Under the pieces are notes generated by a model, which did not search any database, had not been told where the DNA came from, and saw only the letters and a list, made by a program, of their open reading frames with translations. From JBBRSD01 sp038245725 (GTDB taxonomy: Bacteria > Actinomycetota > Coriobacteriia > Anaerosomatales > JAAXUF01): a stretch of DNA of 64,000 nucleotides. The first letter of the stretch is position 1. Each line of letters starts with the position of its first letter. Positions 43,377-52,527 of this stretch are shown piece by piece. The stretch covers positions 1 to 64,000 of the forward strand of contig JBBRSD010000004.1 in NCBI GenBank assembly GCA_038245725.1, in the 5' to 3' direction. The position numbers and the translations under genes are program-made.

Positions 43377-45197
43377 ATGGAGCTCCGCGACTACCTCGGT
43401 ATCATCCGCGCACGGAGATGGGTCATCATCCAGGCAGTCGTCATCGTCACACTCACTGCAGTAGTGGTGTCGTTCGTGCAGCCGAAGTCGTACCAGGGTG
43501 TCGCACAGGTGCTTATCTCTGAAAAGGATAGCGGCGCTGCTCTTCTCGGCAGTGTGTTGCCGTTGTCCGCTCAGCCCGAGCGCACGCTGCAGACACAAGT
43601 GCAGCTGATGCAGATCCGCCCGATCGCCGAGACCACGATCAAGCGCCTCAACCTGCAGACGACGCCTGAGGACCTGCTGAAGCGAGTGACCGTCTCGGCT
43701 GCGGGCCAGACAGACATCGTGAACATCGCCGCAGAAGACCCGAGTGCTGACACGGCCGCCAGCATCGCGAACACCATTGCCGATGCGTACGTGGCCGCCG
43801 CGAGAGACGCTCGGCGTTCGAGCATCGCAGCCGCGGCGGACGAGGTTCAGAAGCGCCTGGATGAGGCCAGAGCGGAGATCGTCGCTGTCGGCCACAAGAT
43901 CGCGTCCACCGGTCAGTCAAACGACTTGACCGCCGAGCTGCAGATCGCCACTGGCACGTATACGACACTCGCCGAGAAGCTCGAGCAGCTTCGGATCAAC
44001 GAGCAGTTGGAGACCGGTCCCGGACGCGTTGTCAGCCCTGCCGTGCTCGACATGAGGCCGGTCTCGCCCAAGCCTGTCCGCAATGCGGCACTCGCCCTAG
44101 TTGTCGGCCTGATGTTCGGCCTCGGCATGGCGTTCCTGTATGAGTATCTCGACAACACCATCAAGACCACCGAGGAAGCCGAGAAGCTCTTCGGCGCACC
44201 TGTGCTGGGGACCATCCCTGGCGACAAGCCCGAGAAGGGTCAGAAGAGGCGACTCGCCATCGTCCAATCGCCCGGATCTTCTACCGCCGAGGGCTACCGT
44301 GTGCTGCGCAACTCGCTGGACTTCATCAACTTCCAGCACGACATCAAGACGCTGCTTGTCACGTCCGCAGCGCCCGGAGAGGGCAAGTCCACCGTCGCTT
44401 CCAACCTCGCGGCCGCGCTGGCGCAGTCAGGCAAGAAGGTCGTGTTGGTCTCGTGCGATTTCCGGCGGCCTACCACCGAACAGTTCTTCAACGTCAACAA
44501 CATGATCGGGTTGTCGGACGTGTTGCTCGGCACACATTCGCTCAAGGCTGCTCTGCAGCGCCCGGGCGACGAGCAGCTGCTCGTGATGACAGCTGGCAAG
44601 ATGCCACCGAACCCTTCCGAGCTTCTGGGCTCGAGCAAGATGCAAGATGTTGTCAAGGCGCTCGGCGAATGGGGCGAGTGGGTCATCATCGACACGCCGC
44701 CGCTGCTTGCAGTGGCCGATCCTGCAGCCGTCGCTCGCTGGACTGACGGCGTGTTGTTGGTGACGCAAGCGGGCGCTTCGACGCGCGATGCTGCGAAGAA
44801 GGCGATGGAGCTTCTCGGCAAGGTCGGGGCTCGCGCGATCGGTGTCGTGGTCTGGGGCCTTGACGAGAACAGGGGAGGCGCGGGCTACGGCTACTACGGC
44901 GGTGGCCAGTACTACTACTCGAGCTACTACAGCCAGGCGCCCGACGATGGTCGACGCTCGAAGAAGACGGCCGCGCCGGAAGACAACGGCGCCCAGGCAG
45001 TCGGCGTCGGCATCGATGCAGCACGGCCGTGGGTTCCCGAGGTCAGCGCAGGCAGAAGGGTCGCTGCAGTGGTTGGCCGGGTGCTCACGGCGCTGCTGGC
45101 CTTCCTCGTCGTGATCGCGATCGCGGCGGTGGTCGCGTACTTCCTTGACCAGTATTTCGGGTGGGGGCTGGCAAAGACAGTTCTGGGCCGTCTGTGA
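43377..45197 (+). CDS. Fused Wzz chain-length regulator / BY-kinase
   Basis: The protein has 606 residues. The Wzz domain has MELRDYLGIIRARRWVII at the start, a membrane helix (about 17-38), a coiled-coil region and a second helix near residue 240. A tyrosine-kinase domain follows: Walker A SAAPGEGKSTVASN (about 330), Walker A' VVLVSCDFRRPT, Walker B WVIIDTPPLLAVAD. A tyrosine cluster (GYGYYGGGQYYYSSYYSQ, about 502-520) is the autophosphorylation tail. Unusually the chain continues about 75 residues with another hydrophobic segment (about 561-592). It controls polymer length and export of the exopolysaccharide made by the following genes. Confidence 0.93.
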   Translation: MELRDYLGIIRARRWVIIQAVVIVTLTAVVVSFVQPKSYQGVAQVLISEKDSGAALLGSVLPLSAQPERTLQTQVQLMQIRPIAETTIKRLNLQTTPEDLLKRVTVSAAGQTDIVNIAAEDPSADTAASIANTIADAYVAAARDARRSSIAAAADEVQKRLDEARAEIVAVGHKIASTGQSNDLTAELQIATGTYTTLAEKLEQLRINEQLETGPGRVVSPAVLDMRPVSPKPVRNAALALVVGLMFGLGMAFLYEYLDNTIKTTEEAEKLFGAPVLGTIPGDKPEKGQKRRLAIVQSPGSSTAEGYRVLRNSLDFINFQHDIKTLLVTSAAPGEGKSTVASNLAAALAQSGKKVVLVSCDFRRPTTEQFFNVNNMIGLSDVLLGTHSLKAALQRPGDEQLLVMTAGKMPPNPSELLGSSKMQDVVKALGEWGEWVIIDTPPLLAVADPAAVARWTDGVLLVTQAGASTRDAAKKAMELLGKVGARAIGVVVWGLDENRGGAGYGYYGGGQYYYSSYYSQAPDDGRRSKKTAAPEDNGAQAVGVGIDAARPWVPEVSAGRRVAAVVGRVLTALLAFLVVIAIAAVVAYFLDQYFGWGLAKTVLGRL

Positions 45198-45230
45198 GGA
45201 CGCGGCCTGCCGAGACTTTGCGAGTCGTGC

Positions 45231-46502
45231 ATGGTTGGTGAGGAGACAGTCCGAGTGGGTTTCGGCCGCGACGTGGCGATGATGGTGGGGGTGCAGTTTG
45301 CCTCGGCAGCGCTCTCCCTCTTGCTAGCCATCGCGGCCGCGCGGTTGCTGGGACCATCCGGTAAGGGAGTATTCGCGTTCCTTGTAAGCGCTGGCGCCCT
45401 TGGCGGCGTCCTGCTTGCAGTAGGCATAGGGCCAGCGTCGTCGGCTTGGCTCGTTAGGGACGATTTGGATCGTTGGCTCGCGTTCGAGCTGTCGTCCGGA
45501 TGGACTGCCGTTGTGTTCGCCGTGTCGACCTGCGGCATCCTGATCGTCCCGGCTCCATTCGGTTTCATGACCGTGTGGTGGCTGGTGCCGATCGCGATCG
45601 CAACGATGATGTGGAGCTACTTCCAAGGCTGGGTCGGCCAAGGCCTCGGCAGGAACAAGTCCCTTGCCGCAAATACGCTCGTGTCGCTGGGTCTTCAAGT
45701 CATCGGGTACGCGTTCCTGTTCTGGAGCCATCGATTCCGAGTTGTGCCGGTCGCTCTTGTCTGGCTGGTAAGTCAGAATGTGGGCAGCGCCATTGGATGG
45801 TTTCTCACCCTGCGCGGACGTTCAGTCAGGCGACGCAAAGCGTTCGATTTCAGAGCATTCGGCATGTTCGGGCTCCGGGCCGCGGGCGTTCAGTGGCTGA
45901 ACGCTCTGAACTCTAGAGCCGACATACTCATCCTCAGCCTGCTTTCGACTGCGGCCTCTGTCGGCTATTACTCGATGGCCGTTACCGCAGTCCAGATGAT
46001 GACGTTCGTGCCGGCAGCATTGGGGCAGGTTCTGGCGAAGCCATTCGGAACCTCGGAGGCCGATAGGTCTTTCAGGCTCGTCTCGCGCGCCCTGCGAGTG
46101 GGCATCCTCGGCAGCGTCTTGACCGGCTTGGTTCTCGCGCTGTCCGCTCCCATCCTCGTTCCGCTTCTGATGGGCGTTGCGTATTCGCCGGTGGTTCTCA
46201 TGGTTTGGATCATGGTTCCAGGAATGGTTCTCTATTCTTCGAGCGCGACCACCCTGTCGTTCTTTTGGCACGCATCACGTAAGAGTAGCGCCCCTGCGAT
46301 AGTCACTGGTGTATCGCTCATCATCGATCTCACACTGCTGGTGTATCTCGGTCCAAAGTACGCTGGGCTCGGCGCCGCAGTCGCCTCGTCATGCGCACTT
46401 TCAGTCGCTGGGATTGTGAATCTGACGCTGGTGTCGCGGCACAGCGAACAAGACATCTGGCGTCTCTTCTGGCCATCGCGACACAGCATCGGGGACGAAT
46501 GA
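45231..46502 (+). CDS. Polysaccharide flippase (Wzx-like, MATE/MOP superfamily)
   Basis: The protein has 423 residues with about 12-14 membrane helices, starting GFGRDVAMMVGVQFASAALSLLLAIAAARLLGPSGKG, the usual Wzx/RfbX opening. It translocates the undecaprenyl-linked repeat unit. ATG 45231 has a weak SD. GTG 45255 has GGTGAGGAG nine bases before it and is a credible alternative start. The stop overlaps the Wzy start (ATGA). Confidence 0.88.
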   Translation: MVGEETVRVGFGRDVAMMVGVQFASAALSLLLAIAAARLLGPSGKGVFAFLVSAGALGGVLLAVGIGPASSAWLVRDDLDRWLAFELSSGWTAVVFAVSTCGILIVPAPFGFMTVWWLVPIAIATMMWSYFQGWVGQGLGRNKSLAANTLVSLGLQVIGYAFLFWSHRFRVVPVALVWLVSQNVGSAIGWFLTLRGRSVRRRKAFDFRAFGMFGLRAAGVQWLNALNSRADILILSLLSTAASVGYYSMAVTAVQMMTFVPAALGQVLAKPFGTSEADRSFRLVSRALRVGILGSVLTGLVLALSAPILVPLLMGVAYSPVVLMVWIMVPGMVLYSSSATTLSFFWHASRKSSAPAIVTGVSLIIDLTLLVYLGPKYAGLGAAVASSCALSVAGIVNLTLVSRHSEQDIWRLFWPSRHSIGDE

Positions 46503-47980
46503 CGTCATCTGCAGGTGACAGAGTGTTTCCTGGACAATGGCTGACGGGCATCGTGCTTGGCGTGCTGGCCGCGTTGCTTGGGCTGGGCGTCGGGCTGGGC
46601 CAATGGACCCTCGTCGGGGGGGTTCTGGCAATCATCGTGGCCGCTTGGTCGTGGTCTGACCCGCCCGCTGCGGTCTGCGTCGCACTAACGGTATCCATCA
46701 CGCGTGGGCTGCTGATAGACGGGTGGCTTGTGCCGAGGCCCTTCGCGCTGGTGGCCGATCTGATCGTTGTTGCTCTCGTCGTAAAGCTCCTGGTGGCAGT
46801 CGTTCGAAATCGAGAACACGTGAGCGCCGCTACCAGGGGCGTGCTCTTTGGCACCGTGTCGTTCGCCTTGGTCGCGTGCGCGTCGGCCATCGTCAACCTT
46901 ACGCCGCTCGTTGACCTCATCGGTGCGACCAGAGCGTTGGTGTTCGGCCCGCTTGTGTTCCTTGTCATCGGCTCATCGTTCCTGCGAGGTGCTTCCAAGG
47001 CGATTGGTACTCTTATCCGTTCAGGGCTGTGGGCGCAGGCGATTCTTGCCTCGTGGCAGTTCGTCAACGTCATTGGCACAGGGAACGCCGATGCGGTCGT
47101 CGGGTCGCTTGGGCCGGGTGCAGCTAACGTGCTCGGGATGCTCGCGCTCGTGGGCATATGCTTCCTGCTCACGAGGCCCGCGGGCCTCCAGAGACGTGGT
47201 GACCGTGCACTTGCTGCGGCCTTAGGAGTACCCCTCGTCGCGAGCGCCTCGCGATTCGCGCTGTTCTTGCTTGTGCTGATCGGCATCGTGTACTTGCTTT
47301 TGGGCACGCGGTTCCGGGGGCGCCTCGTGGGGGCTGTCGCTTCGACCGTGGCCCTGGTGGGAGGACTACTCGGCTACTACTCTCTTTCAGGCCGTCGGGC
47401 ATCGGTGGACTTCAACCCAGCGACCATAGTTGGCGGCCTCGTTTCGGTGCAGCAAGGCAGTGTTCCGAGGCTCGCGTACTTCGCGTTCATCGCTCCGGTG
47501 CTGGTCAAGCACCCCTTCGGTGTGTGGTTTGGACTGGGGCCGGGCCAGTACGCCAGCGGATACGGCATCGCTCGCAGCGCACCCGCCGCAGTAGACCTGA
47601 CCACGCAGCTGCGCTTGGCGGCTACTGGTCTGTCCGCCAGCGGCTACTTGTACAAAAACGGCGATGTACCCGTGACCTCACAGCTGGCGTCGACGTGGAG
47701 CGAGTACGGCATTTTGGGCGTTGCCGCGTACGCATCGATATTCGTCGCGCTACTCGCCGAGGGTCTGCGGCGGCTGCGCGAACAGCGCGGCTATAGTGGG
47801 TTCCTCGTCATCTTCGCCTTCCTTATGCTGGTTTCGGCGCCATGGGGCAACGTATGGGAGCTTCAAGGCTTTGGTGCGCTCGTCTGGGGTATGGCCGCGC
47901 TGGACGTGCTTGACTATCCGACCGGGACCAATGATGCTGCTGCGACCGATGATCCATCGAAGGGCGTCTCGCGCCAGTGA
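46499..47980 (+). CDS. O-antigen polymerase/ligase-like membrane protein (Wzy/WaaL)
   Basis: The protein has 493 residues and many membrane helices, starting inside the flippase stop. A large loop between late helices contains PVLVKHPFGVWFGLGPGQYASG and SQLASTWSEYGILGVAAYASIFVALL. The G.G.G.....D..... E.G..G pattern is that of Wzy/WaaL family proteins (EYGI...). It polymerises or ligates the repeat unit. Polymerase versus ligase cannot be decided from sequence. Confidence 0.8.
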   Translation: MTSSAGDRVFPGQWLTGIVLGVLAALLGLGVGLGQWTLVGGVLAIIVAAWSWSDPPAAVCVALTVSITRGLLIDGWLVPRPFALVADLIVVALVVKLLVAVVRNREHVSAATRGVLFGTVSFALVACASAIVNLTPLVDLIGATRALVFGPLVFLVIGSSFLRGASKAIGTLIRSGLWAQAILASWQFVNVIGTGNADAVVGSLGPGAANVLGMLALVGICFLLTRPAGLQRRGDRALAAALGVPLVASASRFALFLLVLIGIVYLLLGTRFRGRLVGAVASTVALVGGLLGYYSLSGRRASVDFNPATIVGGLVSVQQGSVPRLAYFAFIAPVLVKHPFGVWFGLGPGQYASGYGIARSAPAAVDLTTQLRLAATGLSASGYLYKNGDVPVTSQLASTWSEYGILGVAAYASIFVALLAEGLRRLREQRGYSGFLVIFAFLMLVSAPWGNVWELQGFGALVWGMAALDVLDYPTGTNDAAATDDPSKGVSRQ

Positions 47981-49170
47981 CTGAGCTCAGATCTCTCGAC
48001 GCATGCGTCATTGTGGGCAGCACGAGGCGCTCGGCTTGGCGGAAGAACTGGCAGCGGCACCAAGAGCTGGTCTCCCGACTTTCCTCCCACATTCCCGCTC
48101 TCTACATTGAGCTCGGAGTCACGAGGAATCATTCCCTCCCTGAGATCGCGGCAAAGATCGCGGGCCGAGGGACTGGAGGCGCGCAACTCGAAGGAGCTTG
48201 GGCGTCTGACGGCATCTCGTGTCTGGAGTTCGTGCACATGCCAGGCGTCCCCGTTCGTGACGCGTGGCCGTTTCGATCTCTGAATGCAGCGCTTTTGTCT
48301 CGAGATGTGACGAGGTGGCTGTCACGCAAGGGCGTTGCGGTCGAGCGAACACTCATATGGGTCGGCGTCCCCACTGATTACGCGCTTGATCTCGCCGTTG
48401 CGGCAAGGGATGCCTTCGTCGTGTACGACGTTGCACAGCTCTACTCACAGTCGGTACATATGTCGCCACATGTTGTCGGGATCGAGGAGCGCTTGATCGC
48501 GCGTGCCGACCTCGTGGTGTGCGATAGTCCGTGCCTGGCGAAGAGACTTGGGGCACCCGGCGACAAGACGGTGGTGATACCCCAAGGGGTCAGCGCCGAT
48601 CTCCTCCGCCGCCCAAAGATTCGGCGGCGCGAGAACACTGTTGGATACCTGGGTTCAGACAATCAGGCATTCGATGCGCAACTGTTGAACACTCTCGCTA
48701 CGTCATTGCCGGACGTGAGCGTCGAGGTTGTCGGGGCGTTCAGTAATCAAACGTGGCCGAGGAACGTTCGGATGCTGGGGCCGCTGGATCATGATCGAGC
48801 GATAGCGGCCGTCGAGCAGTGGTCGGTCGGGCTGGTTCCATACATGGTGAACGACTTCACGTCATGCGTGCTCCCCACGAAGGTCCTTGAGTATCTGGCC
48901 GCGGGTCTTCAAGTCGTGGCGACTCGATCGGCCGCACTGGAGTCCGTAGACTATCCCTGCGTCAGAATGGCTGCCTCGAACCGCTCGTTCGTCAACCACG
49001 TCGAGCTTGCGCTCGCGGTCGAGCCGTCATGCCAAGTCGACCCGGCTTGGCTGGTGTTGCAAACGTGGGATCAGAGGTTCAGTGACCTCGAACGAGCCCT
49101 CGCCGAGAAGTCCGTCTCTTTGGGCGGCCCACCGTTTCTGGTAGAGGTCGGACGGGAGGGAAGAGGATGA
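47977..49170 (+). CDS. Glycosyltransferase (GT-B fold, GT4/GT1-like)
   Basis: The protein has 397 residues, starting at a GTG within the previous stop. The N-terminal half has YDVAQLYSQS and RADLVVCDSP. The C-terminal half has NTVGYLGSDNQAFDAQLL, NVRMLGPLDHDRAIAAV, and a nucleotide-sugar site like VPYMVNDFTSCVLPTKVLEYLAAGLQVVAT (P.K.LEY.A.G.PVV). Probably a repeat-unit sugar transferase. Sugar specificity is unknown. Confidence 0.88.
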   Translation: MTELRSLDACVIVGSTRRSAWRKNWQRHQELVSRLSSHIPALYIELGVTRNHSLPEIAAKIAGRGTGGAQLEGAWASDGISCLEFVHMPGVPVRDAWPFRSLNAALLSRDVTRWLSRKGVAVERTLIWVGVPTDYALDLAVAARDAFVVYDVAQLYSQSVHMSPHVVGIEERLIARADLVVCDSPCLAKRLGAPGDKTVVIPQGVSADLLRRPKIRRRENTVGYLGSDNQAFDAQLLNTLATSLPDVSVEVVGAFSNQTWPRNVRMLGPLDHDRAIAAVEQWSVGLVPYMVNDFTSCVLPTKVLEYLAAGLQVVATRSAALESVDYPCVRMAASNRSFVNHVELALAVEPSCQVDPAWLVLQTWDQRFSDLERALAEKSVSLGGPPFLVEVGREGRG

Positions 49171-50333
49171 TCGAACAACCAGTCGCGTGCCATTTCATGC
49201 GGCGGTACGCAACTCCCACGGAGACCTTCATCGTCAATCAGATCGCGGCTACTGGTCGTTACCTCGCGTCAGTCATGTGTCGAAATGTCACTGGGTATGC
49301 CCCGATTTCAACAGTGCCCGCCGCCCCCCCTCAGACGTTCTCCTACCTTACGGGAGCTGGCGCCACCGTACTCGAGGGCATGGCCTACCGCTACGCACGC
49401 ATGGCAAGCCCCGCCGAGAAGACGTTCTACGTCGACGCTCTCGCCAGAATCGATCCACAGGTGGTTCACGCGCACTACGGGACGGATGCGGCGTACCTGG
49501 TCAGAACTGGATGCGTGAAGAGCCGAACGATTGTGGTGTCGTGGTACGGGTACGACGTCTCGAGATTCCCGTCTTCACATCTCGGACTTGGCTCTCGCTA
49601 TTTCAATCCGTTGTGGGAGGCGTCAGCGTGGCACCTCGCCATGACACCGGCGATGGTGCAGGCCCTGACGAATCTGGGAGCTCCGCCCGAGCGGATCATC
49701 CTTCACCATCACGGTATCGATGTCGACGCATGGTCGACGCCGGTTTACTCCGGTGAACGAGTTCCGGGACGGCTGCTCATGGTCGCGTCGATGGTCGAGA
49801 AGAAGGGGCATCGTACGCTGCTGCACGCCCTCGCCGAATTGCGCGATCGACACGTCCAATTCCAGTTGCGCCTGGCGGGAGACGGGTCCTTGAGGAGGGA
49901 GCTCGAGGTCCTTGCTCGGGAACTCGGCATCGAAGCACACGTCGAGTTCCTCGGGCACCTGGACCATTCGATGGCCTTGAAGGCCGAATACGCCATGGCA
50001 TGTGCTTTCGTCCACCCCTCGCAAGAAGCTCCGAATGGTGATGCTGAGGGTCTGCCGGGCACCATACTCGAAGCGATGGCCTCCGGTCTGCCCGTCATAT
50101 CGACGCATCACGCGGGGATTCCGTTCGCAGTTCGAGATCGCCTGAACGGGCTGCTAGTTCCTGAGAGAGACAGCTCGGCACTGGCTAGGGCGATTGAGAG
50201 CGTGCTGATGAGTCCAAACGACGCTTCCGTCATGGGCCTAGAGGGCCGAGCGATCGTCGAACGAGAATTCAACCTCAAGAAGCAGGTCGAGAAGCTCGAG
50301 CTAATCTACGATCGAGCCGCCGTAGGGGAGTAG
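49167..50333 (+). CDS. Glycosyltransferase family 4
   Basis: The protein has 388 residues and overlaps the previous gene by 4 bases. It is GT-B with MRRYATPTETFIVNQI, VHAHYGTDAAYL, HHHGIDVDAWS, LLMVASMVEKKGHRTLLHAL, RLAGDGSLRRELE, EFLGHLDHSM, and the acidic E-x7-E loop EAPNGDAEGLPGTILEAMASGLPVI. These are retaining GT4 hallmarks, related to colanic-acid/amylovoran transferases. The donor sugar is not evident. Confidence 0.92.
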   Translation: MIEQPVACHFMRRYATPTETFIVNQIAATGRYLASVMCRNVTGYAPISTVPAAPPQTFSYLTGAGATVLEGMAYRYARMASPAEKTFYVDALARIDPQVVHAHYGTDAAYLVRTGCVKSRTIVVSWYGYDVSRFPSSHLGLGSRYFNPLWEASAWHLAMTPAMVQALTNLGAPPERIILHHHGIDVDAWSTPVYSGERVPGRLLMVASMVEKKGHRTLLHALAELRDRHVQFQLRLAGDGSLRRELEVLARELGIEAHVEFLGHLDHSMALKAEYAMACAFVHPSQEAPNGDAEGLPGTILEAMASGLPVISTHHAGIPFAVRDRLNGLLVPERDSSALARAIESVLMSPNDASVMGLEGRAIVEREFNLKKQVEKLELIYDRAAVGE

Positions 50334-50375
50334 GAGAGCTCCGTTCACGGGGCCGCACTTGTAGAGCATCTTGCG

Positions 50376-51155
50376 ATGGAAAGGGCTTGCATGTCTGTGG
50401 ATACAGTGAGAAGCCGCAGTAGGCTGTTCGGTATTGAGCTGGATTGCCTGACTCAGGACCAGACGGTTGCGCGCTGCGAGTCGTTGATCCGCGAATGTCG
50501 CCCGGTCCAGCACGTCGTGCTGAATGCCTCGAAGGTCGTCCTCATGGAGGACGACGAGGAGCTCCGAGGTATCGTCCAGCGGTGCGACGTGGTCAACGCG
50601 GACGGCCAATCGATACTCTGGGCAGGTCGGCTTCTCGGCGTATCGATACCTGAGCGAGTGACCGGCATCGATCTGATGCCGCGACTCCTCGACGTTGCGG
50701 AGAGCAACAGATGGGGCGTGTATTTCCTCGGTGCGCGAGAAGAGGTGCTGGACACGTTTCTGGAAGTGGTGAAAGCAAGATGGCCGCTCCTCGTTGTAGC
50801 TGGTTACCATTCCGGATACTTCGAGGACGAGCTGTCAATCGTGGGTGACATACGTGCGTCGGGCGCGCGATTGCTCATGGTCGGCATGCCTAGCCCGGCA
50901 AAAGAGCGGTTTCTGGCGCGCAACCTTCAGCAGATCGGTCCGGTCTTCGCAATCGGTGTCGGGGGTTCGTTCGATGTCTACGCGGGACTCACGACGCGGG
51001 CCCCAGCGTGGATGAGACGAATCGGGTTGGAGTGGTTCTTTCGCTTCGCGCAGGAGCCGCTTCGGCTCTGGCGCAGGTACCTCATCGGCAACGCACGGTT
51101 CATACGGATCGTAGCCAGAGACGCGACCCGGCGTCGGCATTCGACCTCGCGCTAA
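50376..51155 (+). CDS. WecG/TagA/CpsF family glycosyltransferase
   Basis: The protein has 259 residues. The family core is VVLNASKVVLMEDDEELRGIVQRCDVVNADGQSILWAGRLLG, RVTGIDLMPRLLD, YFLGAREEVLD and VGMPSPAKERFLARN...FAIGVGGSFDVYAG, then RAPAWMRRIGLEWFFRFAQEPLRLWRRYL. Members add ManNAc or ManNAcA to a lipid-linked GlcNAc, as in teichoic-acid linkage (TagA) or ECA (WecG). With wecB nearby, ManNAc is the likely sugar. ATG 50376 has weak upstream SD. ATG 50391 (MSVDTV) is possible. Confidence 0.94.
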   Translation: MERACMSVDTVRSRSRLFGIELDCLTQDQTVARCESLIRECRPVQHVVLNASKVVLMEDDEELRGIVQRCDVVNADGQSILWAGRLLGVSIPERVTGIDLMPRLLDVAESNRWGVYFLGAREEVLDTFLEVVKARWPLLVVAGYHSGYFEDELSIVGDIRASGARLLMVGMPSPAKERFLARNLQQIGPVFAIGVGGSFDVYAGLTTRAPAWMRRIGLEWFFRFAQEPLRLWRRYLIGNARFIRIVARDATRRRHSTSR

Positions 51156-51286
51156 TTCCGACCGCGTTGCTTCCTCGTCGGACAAGTCGTGCGACGTTGA
51201 CGTCCTCCAACGTCTACCGTGCGCAAATCCACGTTATCGCGGGTAAGAACCCAACAGGGGAATCGTTCTCTCGGGGGAGGTTGCGA

Positions 51287-52378
51287 GTGCGCCTGGTGGT
51301 CGCCATCGGTGCACGGCCGAACGTGGTTAAGGTAGCGCCCCTTCTGCCCGAGTTCGATCGGGTGGGCATTCAAACCGACCTCGTCTTTACCGGATCGCGC
51401 GCCTCGTCTCGCTCAGACGACGCGGGCGGCGCACTGTCGTTCTACGGCGCCGAGCTGCCTACGCCGCGCTGGTTCCTTGACGTAGGAGCAGGCACGAACA
51501 CCCTGACCACAGGCCGTGCGTGTGCCGCGTTCGAGGAGCTCTTCGACGCCGAGAGACCCGACGCCGTGATGGTCGTTGGGGATGTGAACGCCACGCTCGC
51601 GGCGGCCGCGGCCGCTGCAAAGGCCCGGTTGCCAATCGTCCATCTCGAAGCCGGCACGCGCTGTGCGGACATGTGCGTCCCCGAGGAGGTCAACCGAGTG
51701 TTGATCTCGCGAGTGGCCGCGATGCATCTCACTCCCTCTGAAGGCGCCTTGGAGAATCTGGAGGACGAGGGTATCGAGCCCGAGCGGATTCATTTCGTTG
51801 GGAGTTCTGTGGCAGAGGCGGTCATCTGCACGATGGACGCCAACCCTGGGCTTCACGCGTACGCCGACTACGATCTGGTCCACCGCGGGTACGTCCTCGG
51901 CTCCTTCCACAGGAGAGACAACTTGGGGGACCGCGGTCGTCTCGGCGGATTGATCGCGGGCCTGGGAAGGTCTCCGCTTCCGGTCCTGATTCCCGACACC
52001 GAGGGCCTGCGCATGGCGCTGGACGATCTGGACATCGGCCTTCCCGCGGCGATCCGCATCATAGACGCGGTGCCCTACCGTATGATGCTGGCATTGCAAA
52101 AGGATGCGGCGGCAATCATCACCGACTCGAGCGGTATTCAGGTTGAAGCGTGCATGATTGGTACGCAGTGTGTAACGGTTCGATGCTGCACCGAGCACGT
52201 GACAACCCTCTCCCCCGACGCAAACAGTCTGGTGGAGCCGCAGTCCGAGGCGATTCGCACGGCGCTGGTGGCTGCGGTCTCGCGCCGCAAGACGTGGGTC
52301 GCGCCAAAGCGCTGGGACAGGGCTGTTTCGGACTGGGTTGCTCGGGCGCTCAAGCGTGGGATCATTCCGCTGAGATAG
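51287..52378 (+). CDS. Divergent UDP-GlcNAc 2-epimerase paralogue
   Basis: The protein has 363 residues from GTG 51287, with GGGGGAGG upstream (TTG 51281 also in frame). The WecB fold is clear: VVAIGARPNVVKVAPLLPEF, VHLEAGTRCADMCVPEEVNRVL, TDSSGIQVEACMIGTQCVTVR. Compared with the canonical copy at 53982, key positions differ: HRPENTD is HRRDNLGD, the FPVHPRTR loop is LIPDTEGLR, and TERQIT is TEHVTT. The shared motifs support homology, but normal epimerase activity is doubtful. It could be a regulatory partner or act on another UDP-sugar. Confidence 0.82.
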   Translation: MRLVVAIGARPNVVKVAPLLPEFDRVGIQTDLVFTGSRASSRSDDAGGALSFYGAELPTPRWFLDVGAGTNTLTTGRACAAFEELFDAERPDAVMVVGDVNATLAAAAAAAKARLPIVHLEAGTRCADMCVPEEVNRVLISRVAAMHLTPSEGALENLEDEGIEPERIHFVGSSVAEAVICTMDANPGLHAYADYDLVHRGYVLGSFHRRDNLGDRGRLGGLIAGLGRSPLPVLIPDTEGLRMALDDLDIGLPAAIRIIDAVPYRMMLALQKDAAAIITDSSGIQVEACMIGTQCVTVRCCTEHVTTLSPDANSLVEPQSEAIRTALVAAVSRRKTWVAPKRWDRAVSDWVARALKRGIIPLR

Positions 52379-52447
52379 CGCAGGGTTGCCGCGTATCGCC
52401 GCCGGCAGGCAGAGACGATTCGGCGAGCGTAATTCGGCGACAACCCG

Positions 52448-52453
52448 TAGAAT
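52448..52453 (+). promoter_or_regulatory. Candidate -10 before the sugar transferase
   Basis: TAGAAT, 75 bases upstream of the 52528 start, in the context CGTAGAATG. It suggests an internal promoter in the polysaccharide locus. No good -35 is seen. Confidence 0.35.
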
Positions 52454-52527
52454 GTCAGCCGTCGGTGGCAGACTCGATTCTGCGAGCGGCATCCGAACTT
52501 CTCGACCTGCGAAAGGGGACTGCGAAT

